Assembly: GCA_028724185.1 (NCBI GenBank)
Contig: JAQYDN010000017.1
Coordinates: forward strand, 1-64,000
Length of the DNA: 64,000 nucleotides
Reading direction: 5' to 3'
DNA from: Bacillota bacterium
GTDB lineage: Bacteria > Bacillota > Clostridia > Tissierellales > Peptoniphilaceae
How positions within the stretch are numbered: position 1 is the first letter of the stretch; each line of letters starts with the position of its first letter. Positions 1 to 7,991 of this stretch are shown here, in pieces. The position numbers and the translations under genes were made by a program. The notes under the pieces were generated by a model. The model was not told the DNA's origin. It searched no databases and saw only the letters and a program-made list of their open reading frames with translations.

Positions 1-423
1 TGTGACGTCTTTCACCTCGGGGCTCGGCGCGGACGCGTCTTCCGCATCGTCGACCTGTTCGCCTTCGACCTGCTCCGCCCGATCGCTCGCGACGTGCGGC
101 GTCACATTCACCCGATCCTCTTTTTCGGGCTTCGATTTTACCGAAAACAAGACGGCGATCAACAACAAGATCGCGAGGGTCGCCCCGATGACGATCGCAG
201 CCGGATGCTCCCTTACGAAGTCTCCCCGGGAAGTCGATCCGTAAGCGCCGTCTCCGTCGTGAAACGGATCGTTCTTTGCGTCGAAGGACGTCTCTTTTCG
301 GCGGCGCGATCCCCGATCGATTGTCTCGTCTTCGTCAAAGCGATCGTTATGTAACAGCTTTCCGCAATGGCCGCAAAAGTCGGCATCGTCCGGATTTTTA
401 GAACCGCAGTGAGGGCAAAACAT
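1..423 (-). CDS. Zinc-ribbon, single-pass membrane protein (3' end cut off)
   Basis: The gene runs off the left edge, so only the first 141 codons are visible and there is no stop. It starts with a zinc ribbon: two CxxC knuckles at residues 3-6 (CPHC) and about 17-20 (CGHC), like the N-terminal zinc-ribbon domain of many Bacillota membrane proteins. A charged linker follows, then one hydrophobic segment at about residues 75-92 (AAIVIGATLAILLLIAVLF), then an acidic Asp/Glu-rich stretch. The likely topology is ribbon inside and tail outside. The start is the ATG at 421-423, with GGAGGAGG about 6 bases upstream. It is divergent from the lipoprotein gene at 573. The function is unknown; relatives often carry an extracellular domain after the helix, which would lie outside this window. 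Confidence 0.75.
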   Translation of the reverse strand, partial: MFCPHCGSKNPDDADFCGHCGKLLHNDRFDEDETIDRGSRRRKETSFDAKNDPFHDGDGAYGSTSRGDFVREHPAAIVIGATLAILLLIAVLFSVKSKPEKEDRVNVTPHVASDRAEQVEGEQVDDAEDASAPSPEVKDVT

Positions 424-572
424 AGCTACCTCCTCCCAAACCTTTTTTCCAGTATACCACAATCGTCTCGCCAAAAAGACGGAAGTCGACGAGGAGATGA
501 TTCATTTTTTATTATATTTTTATTTTCTATTATTAATGATATGATAATAAAAATATTTCCACGGAGGTGCCT

Positions 573-2582
573 ATGAAACGTTTTCGCTATCTTGCCCTTT
601 TCCTAATCGCCGTCGTCCTCGTCGGATGCGCAAAGCCTGCGCCGAACCCCCGCGGTCATTGGAAGGACAGACCCCGGGCGACATCCGCCGTCCAAGAGGA
701 TGTCAAGGAGGTACAACGCCGCGAACGCACGGTCGCGCGAGAACAAAACGTCGTCGTCAAGGTCTTTAGAGAGCTCTTCGAGCGCACGGTCGGACGCTTG
801 GACATCGTCCGGAAACAGGTGATTAAAAAAACCATGGTTCCCCTCTATAAGGATGTCCTCGACGGCGAAATGCCCTACGCGGTCGAGAGGGCGGAGGATG
901 CTACATATATCGAACAGACCGTCTCCGATCTCCCGGCGGAAGATACGTTGCTCTTTACCTTTTACGATCACCCGGCCTTCGACTATCCTCTCCTGATCCT
1001 TTGTCATCAAATCTCCGGGGATCTTCGGCTTTTTTCCATCGTCCAATTTTTCTCCGACGGCAGCTACTCCACCTTTTCGTCGCTCGAGCCCGGGGAAATA
1101 AGTATCTTCTCCACGAATCTTTACACCGATTCCGAGGGAAATTTGTACATCGACAATATGGATACCGGCGAGATCTTTGAAATCAACGTCGTCGACGGCA
1201 TCTTAAAGATCGACTACGGCTACTCTCCCGACGGCAAGGGGTTTGCGACCACGCTCACGGGCGACTTCTCCTCCGAAAACCCCGACATTTACATCGAGCC
1301 CGACTACGCCGACGGCACCGATCTCTTCGTCCAGACGAGGATCATCGCCGACACCTTGGAACCGTTCGATCGGGCGAATTTCGACGCCCTTCGATCCGAA
1401 CTCCGGCCCATCGAGCTTATGCCCTACGACGACGATAATTTTTATGAGATCGCGGGGCGATACACCGATCTCGACGCCGGAAAGGCGCACAAGGCCGATA
1501 AAGGCTTCTCCGAAAAAGAGTTCCGCGCATTTATCGACGAAAACCTCGACCCCTACGTCACGGAAAACGGCACCGAATGCGTCTTTATCGACGACTACAA
1601 CCACAACGGAAAGCTCGCCGCCTATGTCATTACGGGCGAGGACGCGGAATCTTCGGCACTCTTCTTTATCAACGAAGAACTCGTCTCGACTCCCGTCGAA
1701 AAACTTACCGGGGAATTCTTTTATTACCGCGATCCGAAACTCCTGCGCGCGGGCAAAGATGCCTATCTGCTCCTGACCGCCAACGCCGGCGGGCCAGGCA
1801 TCACCTCCTACCTCTACGGCGTCGAGGACGATAAAGTCTATTGGCCCGACATCTCCTCGAATGTCCAGCTGTTCGATCGGGACGGCGAGAGGTTCAGCGA
1901 CAGTCAAACCTATTTGGAAACGACCGATACGGGCGGCGTCCGCAAGGAAAAAACCATCTACTACGATTACGATCAACATACGCGGCAATTTATTCGAGCG
2001 AACGATGAAAAAAGCGATGCCGGAACCGAAAACATCGCGCTTAACATCGACGGCAAGGACGCGGGTTCCCTCGCCGCCGTCGAAAAAGACGGCGCGCTCT
2101 ATCTGCCCGTCGGAGAATTTAATCTCGTGCTCGCTTCCTACTTTAAATATCCGGGAGTGGACCGGGAGGACTTGGAGCTTTATCTCGCAAATGTCGGCGA
2201 AACTCTCGCCGAGCCGATTGCCGGCGGGAACGGAGATTGGAATTTCGGCGCCTTCCCGCCGGTGATGGAATATCTCTACCATTATTCCAAGAAGCATCAG
2301 GTCATTTTATCGACTTTTGAGCTCATGGACCTCGAGTCCCAAACGCCCCCCGATCGCATAACCTATCTTAAGCCGACTCACCCGCCCTTCGTCGAAGGCG
2401 ATTCTCTCTACATGGACGTGGAAACACTCTCCTCCTGTTTTGTCTTCTCGTATCAATTCGACAAAAACGGCGACGTGCTAAACGTGAAACAAATCGATGG
2501 CGACGATGTAGACGATGCGTGGAAGAGCGTCCCCGCAAAGGGTTATCGCGACGTTCAGGACTTTCTCGACGATCGATTCTAA
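573..2582 (+). CDS. Large secreted lipoprotein with a C-terminal stalk-like domain
   Basis: A 669-residue protein. The N-terminus is a lipoprotein signal: a basic start, a hydrophobic run and a lipobox ending LVGC at about residue 19, so it should be anchored outside the membrane. The ATG at 573 follows GGAGGTG at 563-569; an in-frame GTG at 567 lies inside that ribosome site and is unlikely to be used. Residues from about 490 to the end align by eye with the C-terminal half of the secreted protein at 38298-39302 (shared pattern GKxAG, KDGxLY, YFxxP, then LYMD near the end). The middle is acidic and matches no family I recognise. It is followed by a bidirectional terminator shared with the ATPase operon. 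The function is unknown; a cell-surface role is inferred from the lipobox. Confidence 0.8.
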   Translation: MKRFRYLALFLIAVVLVGCAKPAPNPRGHWKDRPRATSAVQEDVKEVQRRERTVAREQNVVVKVFRELFERTVGRLDIVRKQVIKKTMVPLYKDVLDGEMPYAVERAEDATYIEQTVSDLPAEDTLLFTFYDHPAFDYPLLILCHQISGDLRLFSIVQFFSDGSYSTFSSLEPGEISIFSTNLYTDSEGNLYIDNMDTGEIFEINVVDGILKIDYGYSPDGKGFATTLTGDFSSENPDIYIEPDYADGTDLFVQTRIIADTLEPFDRANFDALRSELRPIELMPYDDDNFYEIAGRYTDLDAGKAHKADKGFSEKEFRAFIDENLDPYVTENGTECVFIDDYNHNGKLAAYVITGEDAESSALFFINEELVSTPVEKLTGEFFYYRDPKLLRAGKDAYLLLTANAGGPGITSYLYGVEDDKVYWPDISSNVQLFDRDGERFSDSQTYLETTDTGGVRKEKTIYYDYDQHTRQFIRANDEKSDAGTENIALNIDGKDAGSLAAVEKDGALYLPVGEFNLVLASYFKYPGVDREDLELYLANVGETLAEPIAGGNGDWNFGAFPPVMEYLYHYSKKHQVILSTFELMDLESQTPPDRITYLKPTHPPFVEGDSLYMDVETLSSCFVFSYQFDKNGDVLNVKQIDGDDVDDAWKSVPAKGYRDVQDFLDDRF

Positions 2583-2640
2583 GCGCGAGACGGGTGCCGA
2601 CCGCTCGCATCTGCGCGGCGCCCCTTCAATTTTCTCAATA

Positions 2641-2675
2641 AAAAGACGGACCCTCGCGGGGGTCCGTCTTTTTAT
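2641..2675. terminator. Bidirectional rho-independent terminator
   Basis: A 13-bp perfect stem (2641-2653 with 2660-2672), loop TCGCGG, with A-tract on the left and T-tract on the right. It can stop both the lipoprotein gene from the left and the ATPase operon from the right; the atpD stop codon abuts the stem. Confidence 0.9.
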
Positions 2676-3289
2676 TTCGATACATTGCTTTTTACGCGCT
2701 TGAGTCTGAAGAAATCTTCCCGCTCTTTTTCCGCGAGAATTTCTTCGATCTCTTTTTTCGTCCGCTCGTACTTCGGGATTTGAATTTTCTCGAGGGCATT
2801 CGCCCGCTTCACCGTCTTCTTTATCTCCTTCGCCAGGCGATAAAGGTCGGTTTCAATCTCCGCCAATTCGTAAATCTTCGCGCGCATATCGTGCATACGG
2901 ATATACGCTTCGTCGAAGGCGAAGTTACTTTCGTACATACTGAACGTCGTGTCGCGCTTAAATTCTTTGTAGTGAATCTCGGGAAGTTCCACACCCATGA
3001 CGGATCGATATCCGATGGTATACGGCTCTTCCAGGGGCATGGACTTCGACATATCCACGACTGCCTCCCACCCCATGGTGACAGAGGCCATCGTAAACGC
3101 GTCGTAGGATCGGGAGAAGCTTTCCTCGATTTCCTGCTGAATGGTCTGCGCCCGTTGATTTAAGTGCATGATCTCGCGCATTAAAACGGCTCGTTTTTTA
3201 TCGAGCAGGCCGTACCCTTTTTTCGCAAATGCCAGCGCGCTCTTGATCTTCAGCAAATTCGCCTTCGTCGCCGTTACACGTTTTGCCAT
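2672..3289 (-). CDS. atpD: V/A-type ATPase subunit D (central rotor stalk)
   Basis: A 205-residue, strongly coiled-coil protein, the usual length for subunit D, which forms the central shaft turning inside the A3B3 head. The N-terminus has the family's pattern of a TK-rich start followed by a long helix, and the C-terminal helix is rich in KRANALEKIQIP-type residues. It is the last gene of the ATPase operon, starting 9 bases after the stop of atpB, with the ribosome site AGAGGTGAG before its ATG. The operon terminator lies directly after it. Confidence 0.93.
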   Translation of the reverse strand: MAKRVTATKANLLKIKSALAFAKKGYGLLDKKRAVLMREIMHLNQRAQTIQQEIEESFSRSYDAFTMASVTMGWEAVVDMSKSMPLEEPYTIGYRSVMGVELPEIHYKEFKRDTTFSMYESNFAFDEAYIRMHDMRAKIYELAEIETDLYRLAKEIKKTVKRANALEKIQIPKYERTKKEIEEILAEKEREDFFRLKRVKSNVSK

Positions 3290-3298
3290 AACTCACCT

Positions 3299-4675
3299 CT
3301 AATAATATTCCTCCAAAATTTTGGGGTCGATACGAACCAAACTGTCCTTCGGAAGAATTCTCAACAGTTCCCACGCCTTATCGAGGGTCTCTGCGATCGT
3401 AAAGGAATCGTTGAAGTTCTGTCCGATAAACTCGTTTTCAAAACGTCGGCCGAATTCCAATATTTTCTGATCGTCCTCGGAGAGCTCCTCTTCCCCGATA
3501 ATCTGCGCGAGGGAACGTACTTCGATACAGCGCGAGTACGACGCGAAAAGCTGTGCCGAGACGTCGGAGTGGTCTTTTCGCGTGTACTCCTCGCCGATGC
3601 CGTCCTTCATCAGACGGGACAGCGAGTCCAAAATGTTGATCGGAGGGTAGATGCCGTGTCCGTTGAGGTCGCGCGACAAGACGATCTGTCCCTCGGTGAT
3701 GTAACCCGTCAAGTCGGGAATCGGGTGCGTGATGTCGTCTGCGGGCATCGTCAAGATCGGTATCAACGTCACCGAACCCTCGACCCCGCGAATCATACCG
3801 GCGCGTTCGTAGATCGAGGCGAGATCCGAATACAGATAGCCGGGGTAACCCTTTCGGGAGGGGACCTCTTGTCGTTGAGAGGAGACTTCCCGGAGGCTCT
3901 CGCCATAGCTGGTCATGTCGGTCATGATGACGAGGACGTGTTTGTGTTCTTCAAACGCCAAATACTCCGCCGCCGTCAGCGCGCACTTCGGCGCGATAAT
4001 CCGCTCCATGATCGGGTCGTCGGCGTAGTTCATGTAGACGACGACCTTGTCCATGACGCCCGCTTCCATAAAGTTGTCGATGAAAAACGATGCGACCTCG
4101 CGCTTTAGGCCCATGCCGCAGAAGACGACCGCAAAGTCCGATCCGTCGCCTTCATTGTCGGCGATGTTCGCCTGGCGAACGATCTGCGCGGCGAGCTCGT
4201 TGTGCGGCAAGCCCGAACCCGAAAAGATCGGCAGCTTTTGACCGCGAATCAGCGTCATGACCGAGTCGATGGCGCGCACGCCCGTCTGGATAAAGTTTCT
4301 CGGGTATTCCCGCGCGACGGGGTTCATCGGCTGGCCGTTGACGTTGTAGAATTTTTCGGAATAGATCTCCCCGCCCTTGTCGATGGCCTCGCCGATGCCG
4401 TTAAAGCGCCGGCCCAGGATGGCCGATGAAAGCGGGATCTCGAAGGGTCGCCCTTCAAAGACGACGCGTAAATTTTCCGTCGAGACGCCCATCGACTCGC
4501 CGAAGATCTGCACCGTCGCCTTGTCGTCGTCGATGCCGATGACGCGGCCGACGAGCTCTTCGTTCGTCTCGGAGTTGGTGATCGAGACGATCTCACCGTA
4601 AGTCACGTGGTGTAGGTTGGATAGTTCGATCAGGGATCCGTCGACATTGTCGAGCGATAAATATTCTTTTCTCAC
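3299..4675 (-). CDS. atpB: V/A-type ATPase subunit B (non-catalytic head subunit)
   Basis: A 458-residue subunit B, full length for the family. It has the degenerate nucleotide site expected of B: the region where A carries a P-loop reads [13 protein letters not shown] here, a B-type signature. It forms the alternating A3B3 head with subunit A. The start is a GTG at 4673-4675, and the ribosome site GAGGTG overlaps the end of atpA. The 3-base gap between atpA and this gene suggests translational coupling and equal production of the two head subunits. Confidence 0.95.
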   Translation of the reverse strand: MRKEYLSLDNVDGSLIELSNLHHVTYGEIVSITNSETNEELVGRVIGIDDDKATVQIFGESMGVSTENLRVVFEGRPFEIPLSSAILGRRFNGIGEAIDKGGEIYSEKFYNVNGQPMNPVAREYPRNFIQTGVRAIDSVMTLIRGQKLPIFSGSGLPHNELAAQIVRQANIADNEGDGSDFAVVFCGMGLKREVASFFIDNFMEAGVMDKVVVYMNYADDPIMERIIAPKCALTAAEYLAFEEHKHVLVIMTDMTSYGESLREVSSQRQEVPSRKGYPGYLYSDLASIYERAGMIRGVEGSVTLIPILTMPADDITHPIPDLTGYITEGQIVLSRDLNGHGIYPPINILDSLSRLMKDGIGEEYTRKDHSDVSAQLFASYSRCIEVRSLAQIIGEEELSEDDQKILEFGRRFENEFIGQNFNDSFTIAETLDKAWELLRILPKDSLVRIDPKILEEYY

Positions 4676-4678
4676 TCT

Positions 4679-6610
4679 CTACACCTCTTCCGTTTCTTCT
4701 TCACGCGCACCGTCCGCCTCTTCTTCGGCTGTATCATCCGTCTTTTCTTCGGATGCTTCCTCCGCTTTTTCTTTGGGCGCGTCGTTCGCTTTTTCAGCTT
4801 CGCCGACGTCGCTCGCGGCGATTTCGTCCATTTCGTCTTCGACGATGCCGTATTGGATGCGGATTTCGCGGTAGTGCTCTTGAATTCGATTGATCAAGTC
4901 GGTAAACGGCTTTAAGTCGTCGTTGCCGATGTTGTATTTCATATTGACGATTTCGGAGTAAAGCGTCTCGTCCTTAACTTCTTCGATCGAAATGCCCCGA
5001 TCCAAGACGGCCTCGCCCTCTTCGTACAGGGTGTCGATGACTTCCATCATGGCAAACTGTTTTTCGAGCGGAACCGATTGGTCGATCTCGTTAAACGCAT
5101 TCTGTTGCAGGAAGGCGTCCTTGATGATGCGGGCGATTTGCAGGAGGAATCGTTCCTTGTCCGGCAAGACGTCCTCGCCGACCAACATGACGATTTCCTG
5201 GAGTCGCGCTTCCTCGTTTAAAATATTTAAAAATTTCTTTCGAAGCGTCGGAAGGTCGCCCTCCAGGCGGTTGTCGTAGTAATTCGACAGCGCGCCGACA
5301 TATCCCGAGTAGCTGTTTAGCCAGTGAATCGCGGGATAGTGTCTGGAATAGGCGAGGTCCTTGTCGAGCGCTAAAAACACGTTGACGAAGCGTCGCGTGT
5401 TCTCCGTAACGGGCTCGGAAAAGTCGCCCCCCGCCGGAGAGACGGCGCCGATCGTCGTCACCGATCCCTGTTCACCGCAAAGCGTATTGGCCGATCCGCT
5501 GCGCTCGTAAAACGACGCGATTCGAGACGGCAGATACGCCGGATAGCCCTCCTCAGCGGGCATCTCTTCCAAGCGGCCCGAAATCTCGCGAAGCGCCTCC
5601 GCCCAACGGGAGGTCGAGTCCGCCATCATCGCGACGTCATAGCCTTGGTCTCTGAAGTATTCGGCGATCGTAATCCCCGTATAAATCGACGCCTCGCGCG
5701 CCGCAACCGGCATGTTGGAGGTGTTGGCGATCAAGATCGTGCGCTCCATCAGAGGCTTGCCGGTGTTGGGGTCGATCAGCTTCGGGAAGTCCTCGAGAAC
5801 TTCGGTCATCTCGTTTCCCCGCTCGCCGCAACCGATGTAGACGATGATGTCCGCGTCGCAAAACTTCGCGATGGAGTGTTGCGTCATGGTCTTACCGGTC
5901 CCGAAACCGCCCGGGATGGCGACCGTGCCGCCCTTGGCGATCGGGAAGAAGACGTCGAGGACGCGCTGTCCCGTCGCGAGCAGCTCGTTCGCGTCCAAAA
6001 ATTCGTCGACCGGCCGCGGAATACGCACGGGCCAACGTTGGCTCATCGAAATCTCGTGTTCTTCGCCCTCCTCGTCCTTCACTTTCAAGACGGGTTCGGT
6101 GATGTCGTACTCGCCGTCTTCGGCGACCCACGTCACCTCACCCGACACGTCGGGCGGCGTGAGGACGCGGTGTTCGATGATCGAGGTCTCGGGAACCGAT
6201 CCGACGACCGTGCCGCCTCGGACCGTATCGCCCACCTCGACCTTGGCCTTAAACGACCACTTCTTTTCGAGGTCCAAGTTCATCATGCCGATGCCCTCGG
6301 GGATAAAGTACCCGTACGCTTCGTTGATGCGGTTTAGGGGACGTTCGATCCCGTCGAACATATTGCCTAAGAGCCCGGGACCCAGGCGAACCGAAAGCGG
6401 ACCGCCGGTGGAGACGATCGCCTCGTCCCGCTTTAAGCCCTCGGTGTCCTCGTAGACCTGGACGGTCCCTTCGTCGCCGTGGATGGCGATGACTTCCCCG
6501 ATCAGCTTTTTGTCGCCGACCTGGACCATTTCGCGCATCGAAAAATCTCCCATCGGCCTCCCGATGACGACGGGTCCGTTAATTTTCGCTATCTTTGCTT
6601 CTTTACTCAT
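4679..6610 (-). CDS. atpA: V/A-type ATPase catalytic subunit A with an acidic tail
   Basis: The catalytic head subunit, 643 residues. The Walker A loop GGFGTGKT is at residues 234-241. The A-specific bulge region (about 115-190) and the GERGNEMTEVL and DSTSRWAEALREISGRLEE motifs are present. The start is the ATG at 6608-6610, which overlaps the end of atpE by 8 bases and has GGAGATGGAG in front. An upstream in-frame ATG at 6658 lies inside atpE and would add 16 unrelated residues. The family is usually near 580-595 residues; here about 46 extra residues (598-643) form a low-complexity tail of Glu, Asp, Ala and Lys. ATP use or synthesis coupled to ion movement is well known for the family. Confidence 0.95.
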   Translation of the reverse strand: MSKEAKIAKINGPVVIGRPMGDFSMREMVQVGDKKLIGEVIAIHGDEGTVQVYEDTEGLKRDEAIVSTGGPLSVRLGPGLLGNMFDGIERPLNRINEAYGYFIPEGIGMMNLDLEKKWSFKAKVEVGDTVRGGTVVGSVPETSIIEHRVLTPPDVSGEVTWVAEDGEYDITEPVLKVKDEEGEEHEISMSQRWPVRIPRPVDEFLDANELLATGQRVLDVFFPIAKGGTVAIPGGFGTGKTMTQHSIAKFCDADIIVYIGCGERGNEMTEVLEDFPKLIDPNTGKPLMERTILIANTSNMPVAAREASIYTGITIAEYFRDQGYDVAMMADSTSRWAEALREISGRLEEMPAEEGYPAYLPSRIASFYERSGSANTLCGEQGSVTTIGAVSPAGGDFSEPVTENTRRFVNVFLALDKDLAYSRHYPAIHWLNSYSGYVGALSNYYDNRLEGDLPTLRKKFLNILNEEARLQEIVMLVGEDVLPDKERFLLQIARIIKDAFLQQNAFNEIDQSVPLEKQFAMMEVIDTLYEEGEAVLDRGISIEEVKDETLYSEIVNMKYNIGNDDLKPFTDLINRIQEHYREIRIQYGIVEDEMDEIAASDVGEAEKANDAPKEKAEEASEEKTDDTAEEEADGAREEETEEV

Positions 6611-7229
6611 GCTCCATCTCCTCCCCGAAAAGACGATAGAGAAGTTTTCCGATCTCATACTGCTTTTCGTGAATTTTGGTGGCGAGGTCGTAGTTTAAAC
6701 TGTACGTCTCATCCATATCCGTGATGGTGTGACCGCCGATGCGACCGTCGGGGAGCACGTGCGGGCAGAGCGTAAATCCCTTTTCCGACGCCTTCTCTTG
6801 GATGTCGTCGAAAAAACGATCCATGTCCCGCTTCACCAGACCCAGTTGATACTTCCCGGGCTCGAGGTCGTTCAGCGATTCGACGACGCGGTCGACGAGC
6901 GCCTGTTTGTATTCGTCCGTCTCGGTATAGGCGCGGACGCGCGCCTCGATCGCCTCGATAAAGTCGTCGTTCAATTCATTGATCTTTTTAAGTTCCAGTA
7001 CCCGTTCATTTTCGCGCGCCTTCACGATCTTTTCGTTTCCCATGACGCTCGCGAGGTTGGCGCGGCGCTTGATGATATGTGCCTTTTCTTCCGACAGTTG
7101 CTTATTTTTACGTTCGAGGAGATTTTTCTTTTCCTCCTCCCACGCCTCTTTTTCTTTTTCTAAATCGAGCAGTCGCCGCTTATAGACGACGTTTTCGAAT
7201 AATTCCAATTTATTTTCGACTTGCAGCAT
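6603..7229 (-). CDS. atpE: V/A-type ATPase subunit E (peripheral stalk)
   Basis: A 208-residue protein with a long charged N-terminal helix (about residues 10-110) and a compact C-terminal domain, the pattern of subunit E, which pairs with the small H/G-type subunit to form the outer stator stalk. It sits between atpF (11-base gap) and atpA (8-base overlap). Identification rests on position, length and helix composition rather than on a sharp motif. Confidence 0.85.
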   Translation of the reverse strand: MLQVENKLELFENVVYKRRLLDLEKEKEAWEEEKKNLLERKNKQLSEEKAHIIKRRANLASVMGNEKIVKARENERVLELKKINELNDDFIEAIEARVRAYTETDEYKQALVDRVVESLNDLEPGKYQLGLVKRDMDRFFDDIQEKASEKGFTLCPHVLPDGRIGGHTITDMDETYSLNYDLATKIHEKQYEIGKLLYRLFGEEMEHE

Positions 7230-7240
7230 TTTCTCACCTA

Positions 7241-7549
7241 CTAATCCAATTTGACCCCGATGGCATCGCGAACGTATCTCATAATAAAGTCGTCTTCGCT
7301 GTAGCCGTCTCTACCGGGCAATGTGCAGATAAAGGGACTGCGTTTTTTATCCTTAACGGCGAGGACTTTCTCTTCCAATTCGTAGAAGTCCTTCTCATTT
7401 AAGATGATCATGCCGACGTCTTTATCTTCGACCGCCTCGTCAAAGGCCTTTTCGAGTTCCTCGGCATCGGCACACCAGACCCCCTCAAAACCGCTCATCC
7501 TTAACGCGACGAGAAGCTCATCGGTTCGCGATATGACTCTGGAAATCAT
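7241..7549 (-). CDS. atpF: V/A-type ATPase subunit F (rotor, regulatory)
   Basis: A 102-residue protein of the subunit F type: a small Rossmann-like fold with the conserved pattern of an early GFEGVW segment and a central GMIILNEKDF strand-turn. Subunit F binds the D shaft. Its ATG shares one base with the stop of atpK (TAATG), a coupled junction. Confidence 0.9.
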   Translation of the reverse strand: MISRVISRTDELLVALRMSGFEGVWCADAEELEKAFDEAVEDKDVGMIILNEKDFYELEEKVLAVKDKKRSPFICTLPGRDGYSEDDFIMRYVRDAIGVKLD

Positions 7550-7968
7550 TAGAGGTTCCCTAAGATCATAATCGAGATAATCAAACCGTAAATCGCGATA
7601 CCTTCGGCCAAGCCGACGAAGATCAATGTCTTACCTAAGATCGAGTCGTCCTCGCTGACTGCGCCGAGTGCGGCGGAGCCGACGACGCCGACCGCATAAC
7701 CGGTACCAATCGTAGCGAGTCCGGTCGAGAGGGCCGCTGCGAGAAGACCCAAGCCGTTTGTGCCCGTCGGCGCGGTTGCCGCGTGGACGACGCCCGGGAC
7801 GAGCAGAACATAGGCGGCGAGAACGGTCGGGACAAAGACCGTCAGGTTCGTCCTCAACGCTTTTTTCAGTTTTTTCCGATCGCTTGAAACACCGCGTTCC
7901 AAGATGATAAATCCGGCGATAATGGTCGAGATCACGACGAGAGATGCTAAAAATAAAATTTTTTCCAT
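7549..7968 (-). CDS. atpK: V/A-type ATPase subunit K (membrane rotor ring)
   Basis: A 139-residue, very hydrophobic proteolipid that would form the rotor ring. Residues 1-20 and about 45-65 are hydrophobic segments ending in VVHA. The rest (about 72-139) is the classic c-type hairpin: a Gly/Ala-rich helix (GLGLLAAALSTGLATIGTGY), a polar loop with SEDD, then a helix with the ion-binding Glu in GLAEGIAIYG. Only one ion-binding carboxylate is visible. The Gln and the Thr/Ser next to the Glu that mark sodium-binding rings are not seen, which hints at proton coupling (inference). I chose the ATG at 7966-7968; the ATG two codons earlier is only one base from AAAGGAG. Confidence 0.9.
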   Translation of the reverse strand: MEKILFLASLVVISTIIAGFIILERGVSSDRKKLKKALRTNLTVFVPTVLAAYVLLVPGVVHAATAPTGTNGLGLLAAALSTGLATIGTGYAVGVVGSAALGAVSEDDSILGKTLIFVGLAEGIAIYGLIISIMILGNL

Positions 7969-7991
7969 GATCATTCTCCTTTTAACAACTA

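Noticed and set aside
1203..2297. Long open frame antisense to the lipoprotein gene
   Set aside because: It mirrors the codon pattern of the real gene, has no ribosome site and no recognisable domain; GC-rich genes often leave such open antisense frames.
5645..6337. 230-codon frame antisense to atpA
   Set aside because: Shadow of the catalytic subunit gene, no ribosome site.
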